Shown here one piece after another: positions 24,516 through 33,116 of a stretch of 64,000 nt of DNA. How positions within the stretch are numbered: position 1 is the first letter of the stretch; every line of letters starts with the position of its first letter. The notes under the pieces were generated by a model. That model saw nothing but the letters and a program-made list of their open reading frames with translations. It made no database searches and was not told where the DNA came from. This DNA comes from Autumnicola lenta. Lineage in GTDB: Bacteria > Bacteroidota > Bacteroidia > Flavobacteriales > Flavobacteriaceae. The stretch is from the NCBI RefSeq assembly GCF_031846515.1, contig NZ_JAVRHO010000004.1:124001-188000 (forward strand), read 5' to 3'. The position numbers and the translations under genes are program-made.

Positions 24516-25130
24516 CTACATTTTTATTTCTCCAAATTCTTCTGAATCCTCAATTGGAACTTCGTTATATATCAATGTCCATCCCATAGAATTTGTAAGG
24601 ATATAAATCTTCTGCAACTCACTCACGAGCCTGTTTTTGGCGTTCAATTTTAAATTGGAATTGTCAACTTTCTTTTGCAGGGATTTATTAATCCTTTCCC
24701 TGATTTTATTATAATCTGAAGCATCAAACTGGTTAAGATAATCCTGGGTCACGTCATAATATTTGATGTCTGGATTGATAGTTATTTCCTCTTCCGGAAT
24801 ATTTAAAATATTCACAGTTTTATTCTTTTCATTGACCTTTATTTCGAGCTTGCTCAAATCATAAGCCACAGATACTTCTGCATTTACCACTATGAGCGCT
24901 TTCTTTCTTGCAGAAAGTACATCAAGATAGAATTTCCTGGAATCTTTGTAAGAATATACCTGCGAAAAGGAACCTTCAGTTACCACTAATTTTCCTACAT
25001 TTCTTATCTGCTCCTGAATAAGTAAAGTACTCTCTTCCAGATTTTCCCGCTCAGTTCTCTGATTTTCAAAATAATGATAACCAAAAAAAGCAAGGATCAC
25101 CAAGAGTGCTCCAAGCAATATTTTCTTCAT
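24516..25130 (-). CDS. DUF4230 family membrane-anchored protein (paralogue)
   Basis: 204 residues with an N-terminal anchor (about 3-20) and the DUF4230 motifs 'VTEGSFSQVYSYKDSRKFYLDVLSARKKALIVVNAEVSVAYDLSKLEIKV' and 'DIKYYDVTQDYLNQFDASDYN'. It aligns over its whole length with the 405-1022 protein, with the same 'KYYD' and 'L...ILL..I....GW' end. Unlike that copy it is not in an obvious operon. Ends 3 bp from the hydroxylase stop codon (convergent). Confidence 0.87.
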   Translation of the reverse strand: MKKILLGALLVILAFFGYHYFENQRTERENLEESTLLIQEQIRNVGKLVVTEGSFSQVYSYKDSRKFYLDVLSARKKALIVVNAEVSVAYDLSKLEIKVNEKNKTVNILNIPEEEITINPDIKYYDVTQDYLNQFDASDYNKIRERINKSLQKKVDNSNLKLNAKNRLVSELQKIYILTNSMGWTLIYNEVPIEDSEEFGEIKM

Positions 25131-25229
25131 AGTATAACCTTTGTACCAAGTTACAAAAATTCAGGATTTGAAGAGTAGGATTAACAGAATGCACTATATC
25201 TAAAGGCTTCCTGAGGAAGTGGCCGTTAA

Positions 25230-25265
25230 TAAAAATGCCAATGGACGGCCCCACCCGTCCATTAG
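25230..25265 (-). terminator. Terminator hairpin downstream of the GSCFA gene
   Basis: AATGGACGG and CCGTCCATT (25240-25248, 25255-25263) form a perfect 9-bp stem around CCCCAC. On the minus strand it is followed by GGCATTTTTATT, so it could end transcription of the GSCFA gene about 190 bp after its stop. The surrounding 25131-25455 region holds no gene I can support. Confidence 0.65.
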
Positions 25266-25455
25266 CTTTTAAAATTCTAAAATCTACCCCAACAAATTTT
25301 AGATTACAAATTTCAATTGTACTTCCCAAAAGAGGACTCACATCCTCGCTTTAAACAAGTTGACAATTAAAATGTGCAAAATAAATGTACAAATTATTAA
25401 GAGAACTGAATTTAATTGGCAATTAATTTATCGTTACTAAAGTTAATTTTCCTGC

Positions 25456-26451
25456 TTATTTATATCGGGCAAACCTGATATGAGGAAATTTAGATTCCAG
25501 TTTATTTATCCTCTCCTTAAGCTGATCCTTAAACTTTTGATGCTCTTTGGATTTGCTATTGAAGGGGCGGTGATTAAGAGCTCTCTGGACTTTTTCAACT
25601 TCCTTTTTCGTTGCATTGGTGTCCGGTTCTATCCACACCTCATCAAATTTACTCCAGATGTAATCTACAGCTGTGCTATTTGGATGGATCATATCCTCTG
25701 CGTAGAACCTGTAATCCCTTAATTCATCCATCACAATTTCATACGACGGGAAGTAAGAAAGCGTCTTCTTCCATTCCTCATTTTGTCTGAATTCTCCCAG
25801 GCATTGCTGAAGGGCCGCCACAAGATTGGATTTGCTCCATTGATTTTCGGTAAAACCATCTTTAAGATGTCGTACCGGAGAAATGTTAAAAATAACGGAA
25901 ACCTTTGGATTGATCATGTGAACATAAGACAGGATCTTCAGCAAACTCTGCCGAATATCATCCACCATCATCAGTTCTTTCTGAAATTCTTTCTGCGGAA
26001 CTTTATGGCAGTTCGCCACAGTTCTATCCTGCTGGTCGTGACGGTAACCCCATGCCGTCCCAAGGGTAATCACCACATGTGTGGCAGATTTTAAAAATTT
26101 CCCAGATTTTCTTATTGCGGAATTAAGATCCCTTAGCAGATTCTTCTTGTTGGAATTGCTTAATTCGCTGTGGGCCTCAAAGCTATGCCACCTCCCCTGA
26201 TGGAAAAACACATCCTCATCTTTGTATTTATATCCCGAAACCACTCGCTCCAGAAAATTTTCTATGGCTAAAGGATGAAATAAAATCCCGAAAGGATTCC
26301 GGTAATTCTGAAATTTATAATATTCCAGCTTCTCCCCAATATTTTCCACAAAGCAGGAGCCCAGCATAAAAATCTTAGAATTGTAATCTATCTTAGGTTC
26401 CTGATCGGCAATCGGTATTTTCGTCCTAAACTCCATCTCTTTCCTCTCCAT
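25456..26451 (-). CDS. GSCFA domain protein
   Basis: 331 residues (327 if the internal ATG, MEFRTKIP, is the start). The N-terminal signature 'IFMLGSCFVENIGEKLEYYKF' contains the GSCFA motif that names the family and holds the presumed nucleophile Ser of an SGNH/GDSL-like esterase. 'VVITLGTAWGY', 'FNISPVRHLKDGF' and the C-terminal 'DMIHPNSTAVDYIW' supply the Asp/His pair. These are likely O-acyl hydrolases; the substrate is not known. Its neighbour alaS is the usual genomic partner in Bacteroidota, here separated by the yefM-yoeB module. Confidence 0.93.
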   Translation of the reverse strand: MERKEMEFRTKIPIADQEPKIDYNSKIFMLGSCFVENIGEKLEYYKFQNYRNPFGILFHPLAIENFLERVVSGYKYKDEDVFFHQGRWHSFEAHSELSNSNKKNLLRDLNSAIRKSGKFLKSATHVVITLGTAWGYRHDQQDRTVANCHKVPQKEFQKELMMVDDIRQSLLKILSYVHMINPKVSVIFNISPVRHLKDGFTENQWSKSNLVAALQQCLGEFRQNEEWKKTLSYFPSYEIVMDELRDYRFYAEDMIHPNSTAVDYIWSKFDEVWIEPDTNATKKEVEKVQRALNHRPFNSKSKEHQKFKDQLKERINKLESKFPHIRFARYK

Positions 26452-26515
26452 TGCATTATTTAACCTTCAGATTTTTTACAACCTCTTCTAAAAAACCAGT
26501 ACAAGAAAACTGGTT

Positions 26516-26791
26516 TTATTCATCATAGTGAAATCTACATTGGATTATAGTACATCTTTGGTCAACTCCTTTTTTCCCGGACACTTTATAAACTAACCTA
26601 TGCTCACTTGTTATCCTCCTCGACCAAAAGCCTTTTAGACCATGTTTTAAAGGTTCAGGCTTACCTAAGCCTTTGAAAGGGTTCAGCTTAATAGATTTTA
26701 GCAGTTCCTTTATTTTAATAATTGCATCCTTATCAGTTTCTATCCAATAACAGAAATCTTCCCAGCCGTGAGCTGTAAAATCTATGTTCAT
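26516..26791 (-). CDS. yoeB: YoeB-family mRNA interferase toxin
   Basis: 91 residues, one domain. 'DFTAHGWEDFCYWIETDKDAIIKIKELLKSI', 'PFKGLGKPEPLKHGLKGFWSRRITSEHRLVYKV' and the final 'CRFHYDE' match YoeB closely, including the catalytic Glu/Arg pair and the C-terminal His-Tyr. YoeB cuts mRNA in the ribosomal A site. Its start overlaps the antitoxin stop by one base (TAATG). Confidence 0.95.
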   Translation of the reverse strand: MNIDFTAHGWEDFCYWIETDKDAIIKIKELLKSIKLNPFKGLGKPEPLKHGLKGFWSRRITSEHRLVYKVSGKKGVDQRCTIIQCRFHYDE

Positions 26792-27063
26792 TACTGAGTA
26801 AGTTCTATTTCATCCTCATTATATCGAATCAATTCTCCCTTTTCCAATTGTTCAATTGATTGGGCTAATCGATTCCTATTCGCTTTTGTAGATAGTAAGT
26901 GCTCCGTTTCTTTTAATGAATTATATTCTTTTATTGACATTATGACGACCGCATCATCTTCTTTATTTCTTGGAATGATTATCACTTCCATAGACTTGGA
27001 GACATAGTCCAGATGCTTTTTTATACTTTTTCTTAAAGTGGAAATTGTTATTGCTTTCATCAT
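26791..27063 (-). CDS. yefM: YefM/Phd-family antitoxin
   Basis: 90 residues. The N-terminal DNA-binding fold is typical ('ITISTLRKSIKKHLDYVSKSMEVIIIPRNKEDDAVVIMSIKEYNSL'). The flexible C-terminal tail (about 55-90, ending 'ELIRYNEDEIELTQ') should wrap the toxin. A second Met at position 2 makes either start possible. It is coupled to yoeB and probably autoregulates via the TGTACA sites just upstream. Confidence 0.94.
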   Translation of the reverse strand: MMKAITISTLRKSIKKHLDYVSKSMEVIIIPRNKEDDAVVIMSIKEYNSLKETEHLLSTKANRNRLAQSIEQLEKGELIRYNEDEIELTQ

Positions 27064-27076
27064 TCTTCATTTGTTC

Positions 27077-27106
27077 TGTACAATATTTTGTACACTTAAA
27101 CGTACA
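27077..27106. promoter_or_regulatory. YefM operator: three TGTACA-type boxes at 12-bp spacing
   Basis: TGTACA (27077-27082), TGTACA (27089-27094) and CGTACA (27101-27106) repeat exactly every 12 bp, 14 bp upstream of the yefM start. The E. coli YefM-YoeB operator is known to use hexameric TGTACA cores in adjacent palindromes. The first two boxes here form an 18-bp palindrome TGTACAA-TATT-TTGTACA. Confidence 0.85.
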
Positions 27107-27180
27107 ACTTTCATTCCTATAATCCTAATAAAATTTTAGCTTAGCATCAACTCATAGTTCATCTCACCGATAAGTAAAAC

Positions 27181-29796
27181 TTATTTTACGTACTCCTTCG
27201 CTTTCTGCAAAGCATCGTTTAATCCGGCAGAGTTTTTACCTCCTGCAGTGGCGAAAAACGGCTGACCGCCTCCGCCGCCCTGGATATACTTACCAAGTTC
27301 ACGAACAATAGTTCCTGCGTTCAGATCTTTTTCGGAAACCAGGTTTTTTGAAATATAGCAGGAAAGTAAGGCTTTCCCGTTCTGTTCTGTTCCAAACACA
27401 AGAAACAGGTTTTCCATTTCATTATCCAGCTGAAAAGCCAGATCTTTAATTCCGCCTGCATCAAGGTCTACCAGTTTTGCCAGGAAATTAATTCCGTTAA
27501 CCGATGTAATTTCATTCTTAAGGTCAGATTTTAAAGATTTCGCCTTATCCTTCAGCAGACTTTCTACCTGCTTCTTTAATTCCGAATTTTCTTCCTGAAG
27601 GCTACTAATGGATTTTACAGGATCTTTTGCATTCTTCAGAAGGGATTTAACCTCGCCCAATGTTTTATCCTGTTCAGCAAAATAATCTTTTACAGCGTCG
27701 CCGGTAATTGCTTCAATCCTTCGTATTCCCGAAGCTACCGCACCTTCACTAACTATTTTAAAATACCAGATATCTGAAGTATTCTTTACGTGGATTCCAC
27801 CACAAAGCTCCATGGATTCCCCAAAACGAATGGCCCTCACAGAATCTCCGTATTTTTCTCCAAAAAGCGCGATCGCTCCCTGATCCAGCGCATCCTGGTA
27901 AGCGATATTCCGTTGCTCGTTAAGCTCATGGTTTTCCCTGATACGCGCATTTACAAAAGCTTCAATTTCCTCCAGCTGTTCTTTGGAAACTTTACTGAAA
28001 TGAGAAAAATCAAACCTTAAATAACCACTGTGTACCATAGAACCTTTTTGCTCCACATGTTCCCCAAGAATTTTTCGCAAGGACTGATGCAATAAATGAG
28101 TGGCCGTATGATTTGCTGCTGTTCTTGCCCTCTGATTTGCATCTACAACTGAATTGAAAGTTGCTTCAGGATCTTTGGGAAGGGATTTTGAAAAATGGAT
28201 AATCTGATTATTTTCCTTTTTTGTATCGATGATATAAGCCACATTTCCATTTTCTGCTTCCAGATAGCCTTTATCACCAACCTGTCCTCCACCTTCGGGA
28301 TAAAAAGGCGTTTTATTAAGTACAATCTGAAATAATTCCCCCTGCTTCTTATTTTCTACCTTTCGATATTTGGCAATTTTCACCTCTGACTCCAAATGAT
28401 CATAACCAATAAAAGCCTCCTTTTCTACAAAATTTAATTCTGTCCAATCTCCGGCGGTGACCTGTGTCGCGGCACGGGAACGGTCTTTTTGCTTTTTTAA
28501 TTCAGCTTCAAATTCTTTTTCATCTAAATCGTAACCGCGCTCTCTAAGGATAAGTGCGGTTAAGTCTATAGGAAATCCATAAGTGTCGTAAAGCTCAAAA
28601 GCTTTCTTTCCTGAAATTTTCTTTCCTCCAGCTTCCTCTATAATATTTTCCAGCAGTACCAATCCCTGATCCAGGGTTCTAAGAAACGAGATTTCTTCTT
28701 CCCTGATAACATTTTCACAAAGCTGCTTTTGAGATTTTAGCTCTGGAAAAGTCTCTCCCATTTGTCGGCTTAAGGTCGCAACTAATTTATAGATAAAAGG
28801 TTCTTTGGTGTCTAAAAACGTGAATCCGTAGCGGATTGCCCTTCTTAAAATCCTTCTTATCACATAGCCGGCACCGGTATTACTCGGCAACTGCCCGTCT
28901 GCAATAGAGAAAGTTACTGCTCTTACATGATCTGCAATTACTCTAAAGGCGATATTTGCCTTTTCTGAGATGCCGTATTTTTTATTGGTAACCGTTTCTA
29001 TTTCCCGGATTAGCGGAGTAAAGACATCAGTTTCATAATTGGATTGTTTCCCCTGCAACACCATACACAAACGTTCAAAACCCATCCCGGTATCGATATG
29101 TTTTGCAGGCAATTCTTCCAGCGAACCATCAGCTTTGCGGTTGTACTGCATAAAAACCAGATTCCAGATTTCCACAACCTGGGGATGGTCGGCATTCACG
29201 AGTTCCCTTCCGGATACTTTCGCTTTTTCTTCATCAGAACGAATGTCGATATGAATTTCAGAACATGGGCCGCAGGGCCCCTGGTCGCCCATTTCCCAAA
29301 AATTGTCTTTTTTATTTCCGTAGATAATCCGCTCTTCAGGCACAATGGCTTTCCATAGTTCTAAAGCTTCAGAATCCAGCTCCAGTTTGTCATTATCTTT
29401 ACTTCCTTCAAAAACAGAAACGTAAAGATTTTCGGGATTAATTCTATAGACTTCAGTAAGTAATTCCCAGGCCCAGTGAATCGCTTCTTTTTTAAAGTAA
29501 TCTCCAAAACTCCAGTTTCCGAGCATCTCAAACATCGTATGATGGTATGTATCATGCCCTACCTCTTCCAGATCATTATGTTTACCACTAACCCTCAAAC
29601 ATTTTTGAGTATCGGTAACCCGGGAATTTTTAGGTTCAGAATTTCCTAAAAAGAATTCCTTAAACTGATTCATCCCTGCATTGGTGAACATCAGCGTAGG
29701 ATCATCCTTTATTACCATGGGCGCCGAAGAAACAATGGAATGGGATTTGCCTTTAAAAAATTCGAGGAATTGGTTTCGGATATCTTGCGATTTCAT
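27181..29796 (-). CDS. alaS: Alanyl-tRNA synthetase
   Basis: 871 residues, full length. N-terminal class II catalytic core starts 'MKSQDIRNQFLEFFKGKSHSIVSSAPMVIKDDPTLMFTNAGMNQFKEFFLG'. Also present are 'GDQGPCGPCSEIH' and the editing domain with 'ANHTATHLLHQSLRKILG' and 'CGGIHVKNTSDI' (zinc-binding). A coiled linker leads to the C-terminal DHHA1 domain with 'GGGGGQPFFATAGGKN'. It charges tRNA-Ala. Single gene between yefM-yoeB and a divergent promoter region shared with the M23 gene. Confidence 0.97.
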   Translation of the reverse strand: MKSQDIRNQFLEFFKGKSHSIVSSAPMVIKDDPTLMFTNAGMNQFKEFFLGNSEPKNSRVTDTQKCLRVSGKHNDLEEVGHDTYHHTMFEMLGNWSFGDYFKKEAIHWAWELLTEVYRINPENLYVSVFEGSKDNDKLELDSEALELWKAIVPEERIIYGNKKDNFWEMGDQGPCGPCSEIHIDIRSDEEKAKVSGRELVNADHPQVVEIWNLVFMQYNRKADGSLEELPAKHIDTGMGFERLCMVLQGKQSNYETDVFTPLIREIETVTNKKYGISEKANIAFRVIADHVRAVTFSIADGQLPSNTGAGYVIRRILRRAIRYGFTFLDTKEPFIYKLVATLSRQMGETFPELKSQKQLCENVIREEEISFLRTLDQGLVLLENIIEEAGGKKISGKKAFELYDTYGFPIDLTALILRERGYDLDEKEFEAELKKQKDRSRAATQVTAGDWTELNFVEKEAFIGYDHLESEVKIAKYRKVENKKQGELFQIVLNKTPFYPEGGGQVGDKGYLEAENGNVAYIIDTKKENNQIIHFSKSLPKDPEATFNSVVDANQRARTAANHTATHLLHQSLRKILGEHVEQKGSMVHSGYLRFDFSHFSKVSKEQLEEIEAFVNARIRENHELNEQRNIAYQDALDQGAIALFGEKYGDSVRAIRFGESMELCGGIHVKNTSDIWYFKIVSEGAVASGIRRIEAITGDAVKDYFAEQDKTLGEVKSLLKNAKDPVKSISSLQEENSELKKQVESLLKDKAKSLKSDLKNEITSVNGINFLAKLVDLDAGGIKDLAFQLDNEMENLFLVFGTEQNGKALLSCYISKNLVSEKDLNAGTIVRELGKYIQGGGGGQPFFATAGGKNSAGLNDALQKAKEYVK

Positions 29797-29849
29797 GAAG
29801 CTCTTCTATTCTAAATTTTACAAAATTATGACGGCGATGAAACAATTCT

Positions 29850-29857
29850 TATATTTG
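29850..29857 (+). promoter_or_regulatory. Candidate -7 box (TAnnTTTG) of the M23-MerR-LemA-TPM operon
   Basis: TATATTTG fits the Bacteroidota -7 consensus TAnnTTTG and is 70 bp upstream of the M23 gene in the 130-bp divergent region with alaS. No clear TTTG -33 box is visible, so confidence is limited. Confidence 0.4.
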
Positions 29858-29926
29858 TTCGTTTACCGTTTAATTATGCACAATAATGCGCAGTACTGAA
29901 TGGCAAAAATAGCACAAATTTAGCTC

Positions 29927-30904
29927 ATGTCGAAGGTTAAATACTATTACGATAGCGAGACACTTTCCTATAAAAAAATCGAGCGCCGCAAGGGACGCCG
30001 TATAGGAATTGTAATGCTGAGTGTACTCGGCTCTTTCCTGGCAGGCTTTATCCTGCTGGTGATCTACCTCAATATTCCGCAGATTGAAACTCCCAAAGAA
30101 AAAGCATTAAAGCGCGAATTGCACAACATGGAACTGCAGTACGGTCTTCTGAATAAGAAAATGAACCAGGTTCAGGATGTTTTAGCAAATATTGAAGACA
30201 GGGATAACAACATCTACAGATTGTATTTTGAAGCTAATCCAATTCCTGAAGAACAGCGAAAAGCAGGTTTTGGCGGAATTAACAGGTACAGGGAACTTGA
30301 AGGTTTCGATAATTCCAAATTGATTATCGAAACTACAAAGAGAATGGACATTCTTACAAAACAAATCGTGGTACAGTCTAAATCCTTAGATGAACTTGCA
30401 GAGCTTGCCAAAGAAAAAGGAGATTTATTAGCTTCGGTTCCAGCAATACAACCTGTGAAAAACGAAGACCTAAAGAGGATAGCTTCCGGTTATGGCTGGA
30501 GGACAGATCCCTTTACCAAGGTGAAAAAATTCCATTATGGGATGGATTTCACAGCACCCCGCGGCACTCCTGTTTATGCTACCGGCGATGGCAGGGTGAC
30601 CCGTGCCGATAATCGCTCCACAGGTTATGGAAACCATATTAGAATAGACCACGGCTACGGTTACACCAGTCTTTACGGCCACCTTTACAAATATAATGTG
30701 CGACGTGGACAAACTGTAAAACGAGGAGACGTTATTGGTTTTGTAGGAAGCACCGGAAGATCTGAAGCTCCCCACCTCCATTATGAGATTTTTAAAGATG
30801 AAGACAGGATAAATCCCATCAACTTTTACTACGGAAATCTTTCTCCGGAAGAATTTGACGAAATTCTGGAAAAAGCACAACAAGAAAACCAATCCCTCGA
30901 CTAA
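29927..30904 (+). CDS. M23 family peptidase (murein hydrolase/activator-like)
   Basis: 325 residues. A basic N-terminus leads into a membrane helix (about 26-47), then a coiled-coil stretch (about 57-90). The LytM/M23 domain (about 195-305) has the zinc ligands: 'HYGMDFTAPRGTPVYATGDGRVTRADN' (His and Asp), 'IRIDHGYGYTSLYGHL', 'VKRGDVIGFVGSTGRSEAPHLHYEI' (HxH). All metal residues are present, so an active endopeptidase acting on peptidoglycan cross-links is likely. Last codon overlaps the MerR start (TAATG). Confidence 0.93.
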   Translation: MSKVKYYYDSETLSYKKIERRKGRRIGIVMLSVLGSFLAGFILLVIYLNIPQIETPKEKALKRELHNMELQYGLLNKKMNQVQDVLANIEDRDNNIYRLYFEANPIPEEQRKAGFGGINRYRELEGFDNSKLIIETTKRMDILTKQIVVQSKSLDELAELAKEKGDLLASVPAIQPVKNEDLKRIASGYGWRTDPFTKVKKFHYGMDFTAPRGTPVYATGDGRVTRADNRSTGYGNHIRIDHGYGYTSLYGHLYKYNVRRGQTVKRGDVIGFVGSTGRSEAPHLHYEIFKDEDRINPINFYYGNLSPEEFDEILEKAQQENQSLD

Positions 30905-31233
30905 TGCATATAGACCTTCCGGAAAAACGCTACTACAGCATTGGTGAAGTTGCCGAAGCATTTAAAGTAAATACTTCGCTTATCCGGTTCTGGGAGAAGG
31001 AATTTGATGTGATTAAACCTAAGAAAAATGCCAAGGGTAACAGGAAGTTCACTCAGGAAGACATTAAAAACCTGGAACTTATCTTTCACCTTGTAAAAGA
31101 GCGCGGATTTACGCTGGAAGGTGCCAAGACCCATCTTAAAGAAGAAAAGCACCAAACCCTTACCAATTTTGAAATTATTCGTAAGTTAGAGGGCATAAAA
31201 GCTACTCTAGTAAATATTAAAAATCAGTTATAA
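30904..31233 (+). CDS. MerR-family transcriptional regulator
   Basis: 109 residues. 'KRYYSIGEVAEAFKVNTSLIRFWEKEFDVIKPKKNAKGNRKFTQEDIKNLELIFHLVKERGFTLEGAKTHL' is a complete MerR-type winged helix with wing, followed by a short coiled tail and no effector domain. It starts within the stop codon of the M23 gene and ends 2 bp before lemA, so it is part of one transcript and may control it or other envelope genes. Confidence 0.93.
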   Translation: MHIDLPEKRYYSIGEVAEAFKVNTSLIRFWEKEFDVIKPKKNAKGNRKFTQEDIKNLELIFHLVKERGFTLEGAKTHLKEEKHQTLTNFEIIRKLEGIKATLVNIKNQL

Positions 31234-31235
31234 TT

Positions 31236-31832
31236 ATGAAAAAATGGCTCATCCCGACAATTGTAATCGTTGTTCTGGGAATAATAATTTACAGCCTTAC
31301 AGCAGGCGTAAATAACACCGCGGTAGAACTGGAAGAAAACGTGACCCGAACCTGGGCAGATGTAGAAACTTCTTATCAAAGAAGAAGTGATCTTATTCCA
31401 AACCTGGTGAGTACCGTAAGGGGAGCAGCCGATTTTGAGCGTGGAACTTTAACCGATGTTATTGAAGCCCGATCCCGCGCCACCTCTATAAACGTAGATG
31501 CCAATAATCTGGATCCGCAGCAAATACAGCAGTTCCAGGAAGCGCAGGGCGAAGTATCTTCAGCATTATCACGGTTATTAGTCACTGTAGAACGTTACCC
31601 TGAATTGAGAGCAAATCAGAATTTCCTGCAGTTACAATCGCAGCTGGAAGGCACAGAAAATCGTATAAGTGTTGCCAGAACCCGGTATAACGAATCGGTA
31701 CAAGAATATAACACCTACATTAGAAAATTTCCGAACAACATTTTTGCAGGAATGTTTGGATTTGAAAGAAAGCCGCCTTTCGAAGCAGAGGCCGGAGCAG
31801 AGAACGCACCCGATGTAGAATTTGATTTTTAG
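31236..31832 (+). CDS. lemA: LemA family protein
   Basis: 198 residues. One N-terminal membrane helix (5-24), then the LemA helical bundle: 'VELEENVTRTWADVETSYQRRSDLIPNLVSTVRGAADFERGTLTDVIEARSRA', 'LSRLLVTVERYPELRANQNFLQLQSQLEGTENRISVARTRYNESVQEYNTYIRKFPNNIFAGMFGFERKPPFE'. LemA proteins are paired with TPM-domain proteins across bacteria; the role in the envelope is not settled. It forms a unit with the next two genes (gaps of 3 and 0 bp). Confidence 0.96.
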   Translation: MKKWLIPTIVIVVLGIIIYSLTAGVNNTAVELEENVTRTWADVETSYQRRSDLIPNLVSTVRGAADFERGTLTDVIEARSRATSINVDANNLDPQQIQQFQEAQGEVSSALSRLLVTVERYPELRANQNFLQLQSQLEGTENRISVARTRYNESVQEYNTYIRKFPNNIFAGMFGFERKPPFEAEAGAENAPDVEFDF

Positions 31833-31835
31833 AAT

Positions 31836-32276
31836 ATGAGCAAGACTGAAGAATTTTTGACGAAAGCTGAAGAAGAGGAAATCGTAGAAGCAATAAGAAC
31901 TTCCGAAAAAAATACTTCAGGCGAAATACGTGTTCACCTGGAAAAGTCTATTGGAGAAATGGATATTTTCGATCGCGCAATGGAAGTTTTCCACATGCTG
32001 AAGATGGATAATACCAAGCAGGACAATGGTGTGTTAATTTATGTTGCTGTAGAAGACCGTAACTTTGTAATCTATGGTGACAAGGGAGTTAACGATGTAG
32101 TTCCCAACGATTTTTGGGAAAGCACAAAAGATGCTATCGTAGCCCAATTTAAACAAGGAAAATTCAAACAGGGACTGATAGACGGAGTTTTAAAGGCCGG
32201 TGATGAACTTCAGCAACATTTCCCGTATAAAGAAAGTGATGTAAATGAACTTTCCGACAAAATTTCAAAAGGATAA
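31836..32276 (+). CDS. TPM domain protein without signal peptide
   Basis: 146 residues. TPM (TLP18.3/Psb32/MOLO-1) domain: 'LTKAEEEEIVEAIRTSEKNTSGEIRVHLEKSI', 'DNGVLIYVAVEDRNFVIYGDKGVNDVVPNDFWESTKDAIVAQFKQGKFKQGLIDGVLKAGDEL'. It has no signal peptide, so it is cytoplasmic or tethered by partners, in contrast to the next gene. It is the middle member of the LemA-TPM-TPM group. Confidence 0.93.
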   Translation: MSKTEEFLTKAEEEEIVEAIRTSEKNTSGEIRVHLEKSIGEMDIFDRAMEVFHMLKMDNTKQDNGVLIYVAVEDRNFVIYGDKGVNDVVPNDFWESTKDAIVAQFKQGKFKQGLIDGVLKAGDELQQHFPYKESDVNELSDKISKG

Positions 32277-33071
32277 ATGCTCATATCTACAAAAAAGCTA
32301 AGCCTAACCCTATTACTGTTACTTGCTTTTACCGGCATAAGTCTTGCACAGCGGGATATACCACCAAGACCTTCTGAAGAAACGAGCGTTTATGATGAAG
32401 CCGATCTCTTTTCTTCTTCTGAAGAAAACCAGCTGGAGCAGAAACTTTTAAACTACGCCGATACCACATCTACTCAAATTGTTGTGGTCACCATCAATTC
32501 TCTTGAAGGAGAATATGCAGGAACTTATGCGACCCATTGGGCCCATGAGTGGGGAATCGGGCAGAGTGATAAGGATAACGGACTTCTAATTCTTGTAGCT
32601 GAAGAGGACCGAAAAGTTTGGATCACCACAGGTTATGGCCTTGAAGAATATCTTACCGATGCTAATACCAAAGCTATTATTGAGAATGTAATTTTACCCG
32701 AATTTCGCAACAGCGATTATTATTCCGGACTGGATAAAGGCACCACAGCTGTTTTCCAGGTCCTGAATGGCAATTTTGAAGGAGTTCCGCAGAATCGTGG
32801 AGCTTCTGAAGGAACTCCGATTCGCACGATTATCTTTTTTATCATTTTCATTATCATCCTTATCTCCATAAGCCGGAAAAACAGAGGAGGCAGAAACGGT
32901 GGCCGCAGAAGTGGCGGCAGCACACTTTTTGACGCTGTCATTCTAAGCTCTCTTGGTCGCGGCACCTTTGGAGGCGGCGGAGGAGGCGGTGGCTTTGGCG
33001 GCGGCGGCGGCTTTGGTGGTGGTTTTGGAGGCGGTGGCTTTGGCGGCGGCGGTGCCGGTGGAAGCTGGTAG
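32277..33071 (+). CDS. Exported TPM domain protein with glycine-rich tail (YgcG-like)
   Basis: 264 residues. The signal peptide is about 1-24 (LSLTLLLLLAFTGISLAQ). The TPM domain (about 35-165) includes 'VYDEADLFSSSEENQLEQKLLNYADTTSTQIVVVTINSLEG', 'KDNGLLILVAEEDRKVWITTGYGLEEYLTDANTKAIIENVILPEFRNSDYYSGLDKGTTAVFQVL'. Then come a membrane helix (about 182-198), an Arg/Gly region and a nearly pure Gly/Phe tail (about 225-264). The start codon touches the stop of the preceding TPM gene. The Gly-rich tail is normal for this family. Last gene of the operon. Confidence 0.95.
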   Translation: MLISTKKLSLTLLLLLAFTGISLAQRDIPPRPSEETSVYDEADLFSSSEENQLEQKLLNYADTTSTQIVVVTINSLEGEYAGTYATHWAHEWGIGQSDKDNGLLILVAEEDRKVWITTGYGLEEYLTDANTKAIIENVILPEFRNSDYYSGLDKGTTAVFQVLNGNFEGVPQNRGASEGTPIRTIIFFIIFIIILISISRKNRGGRNGGRRSGGSTLFDAVILSSLGRGTFGGGGGGGGFGGGGGFGGGFGGGGFGGGGAGGSW

Positions 33072-33116
33072 TTTCTTCAGTTGTTTGTTGTTTGTTGTTT
33101 GTTGTTTAAAATATTG

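Noticed and set aside
28999..29358. Plus-strand frames opposite alaS
   Set aside because: They are antisense shadows of the conserved AlaS catalytic domain with no homology-like motifs.
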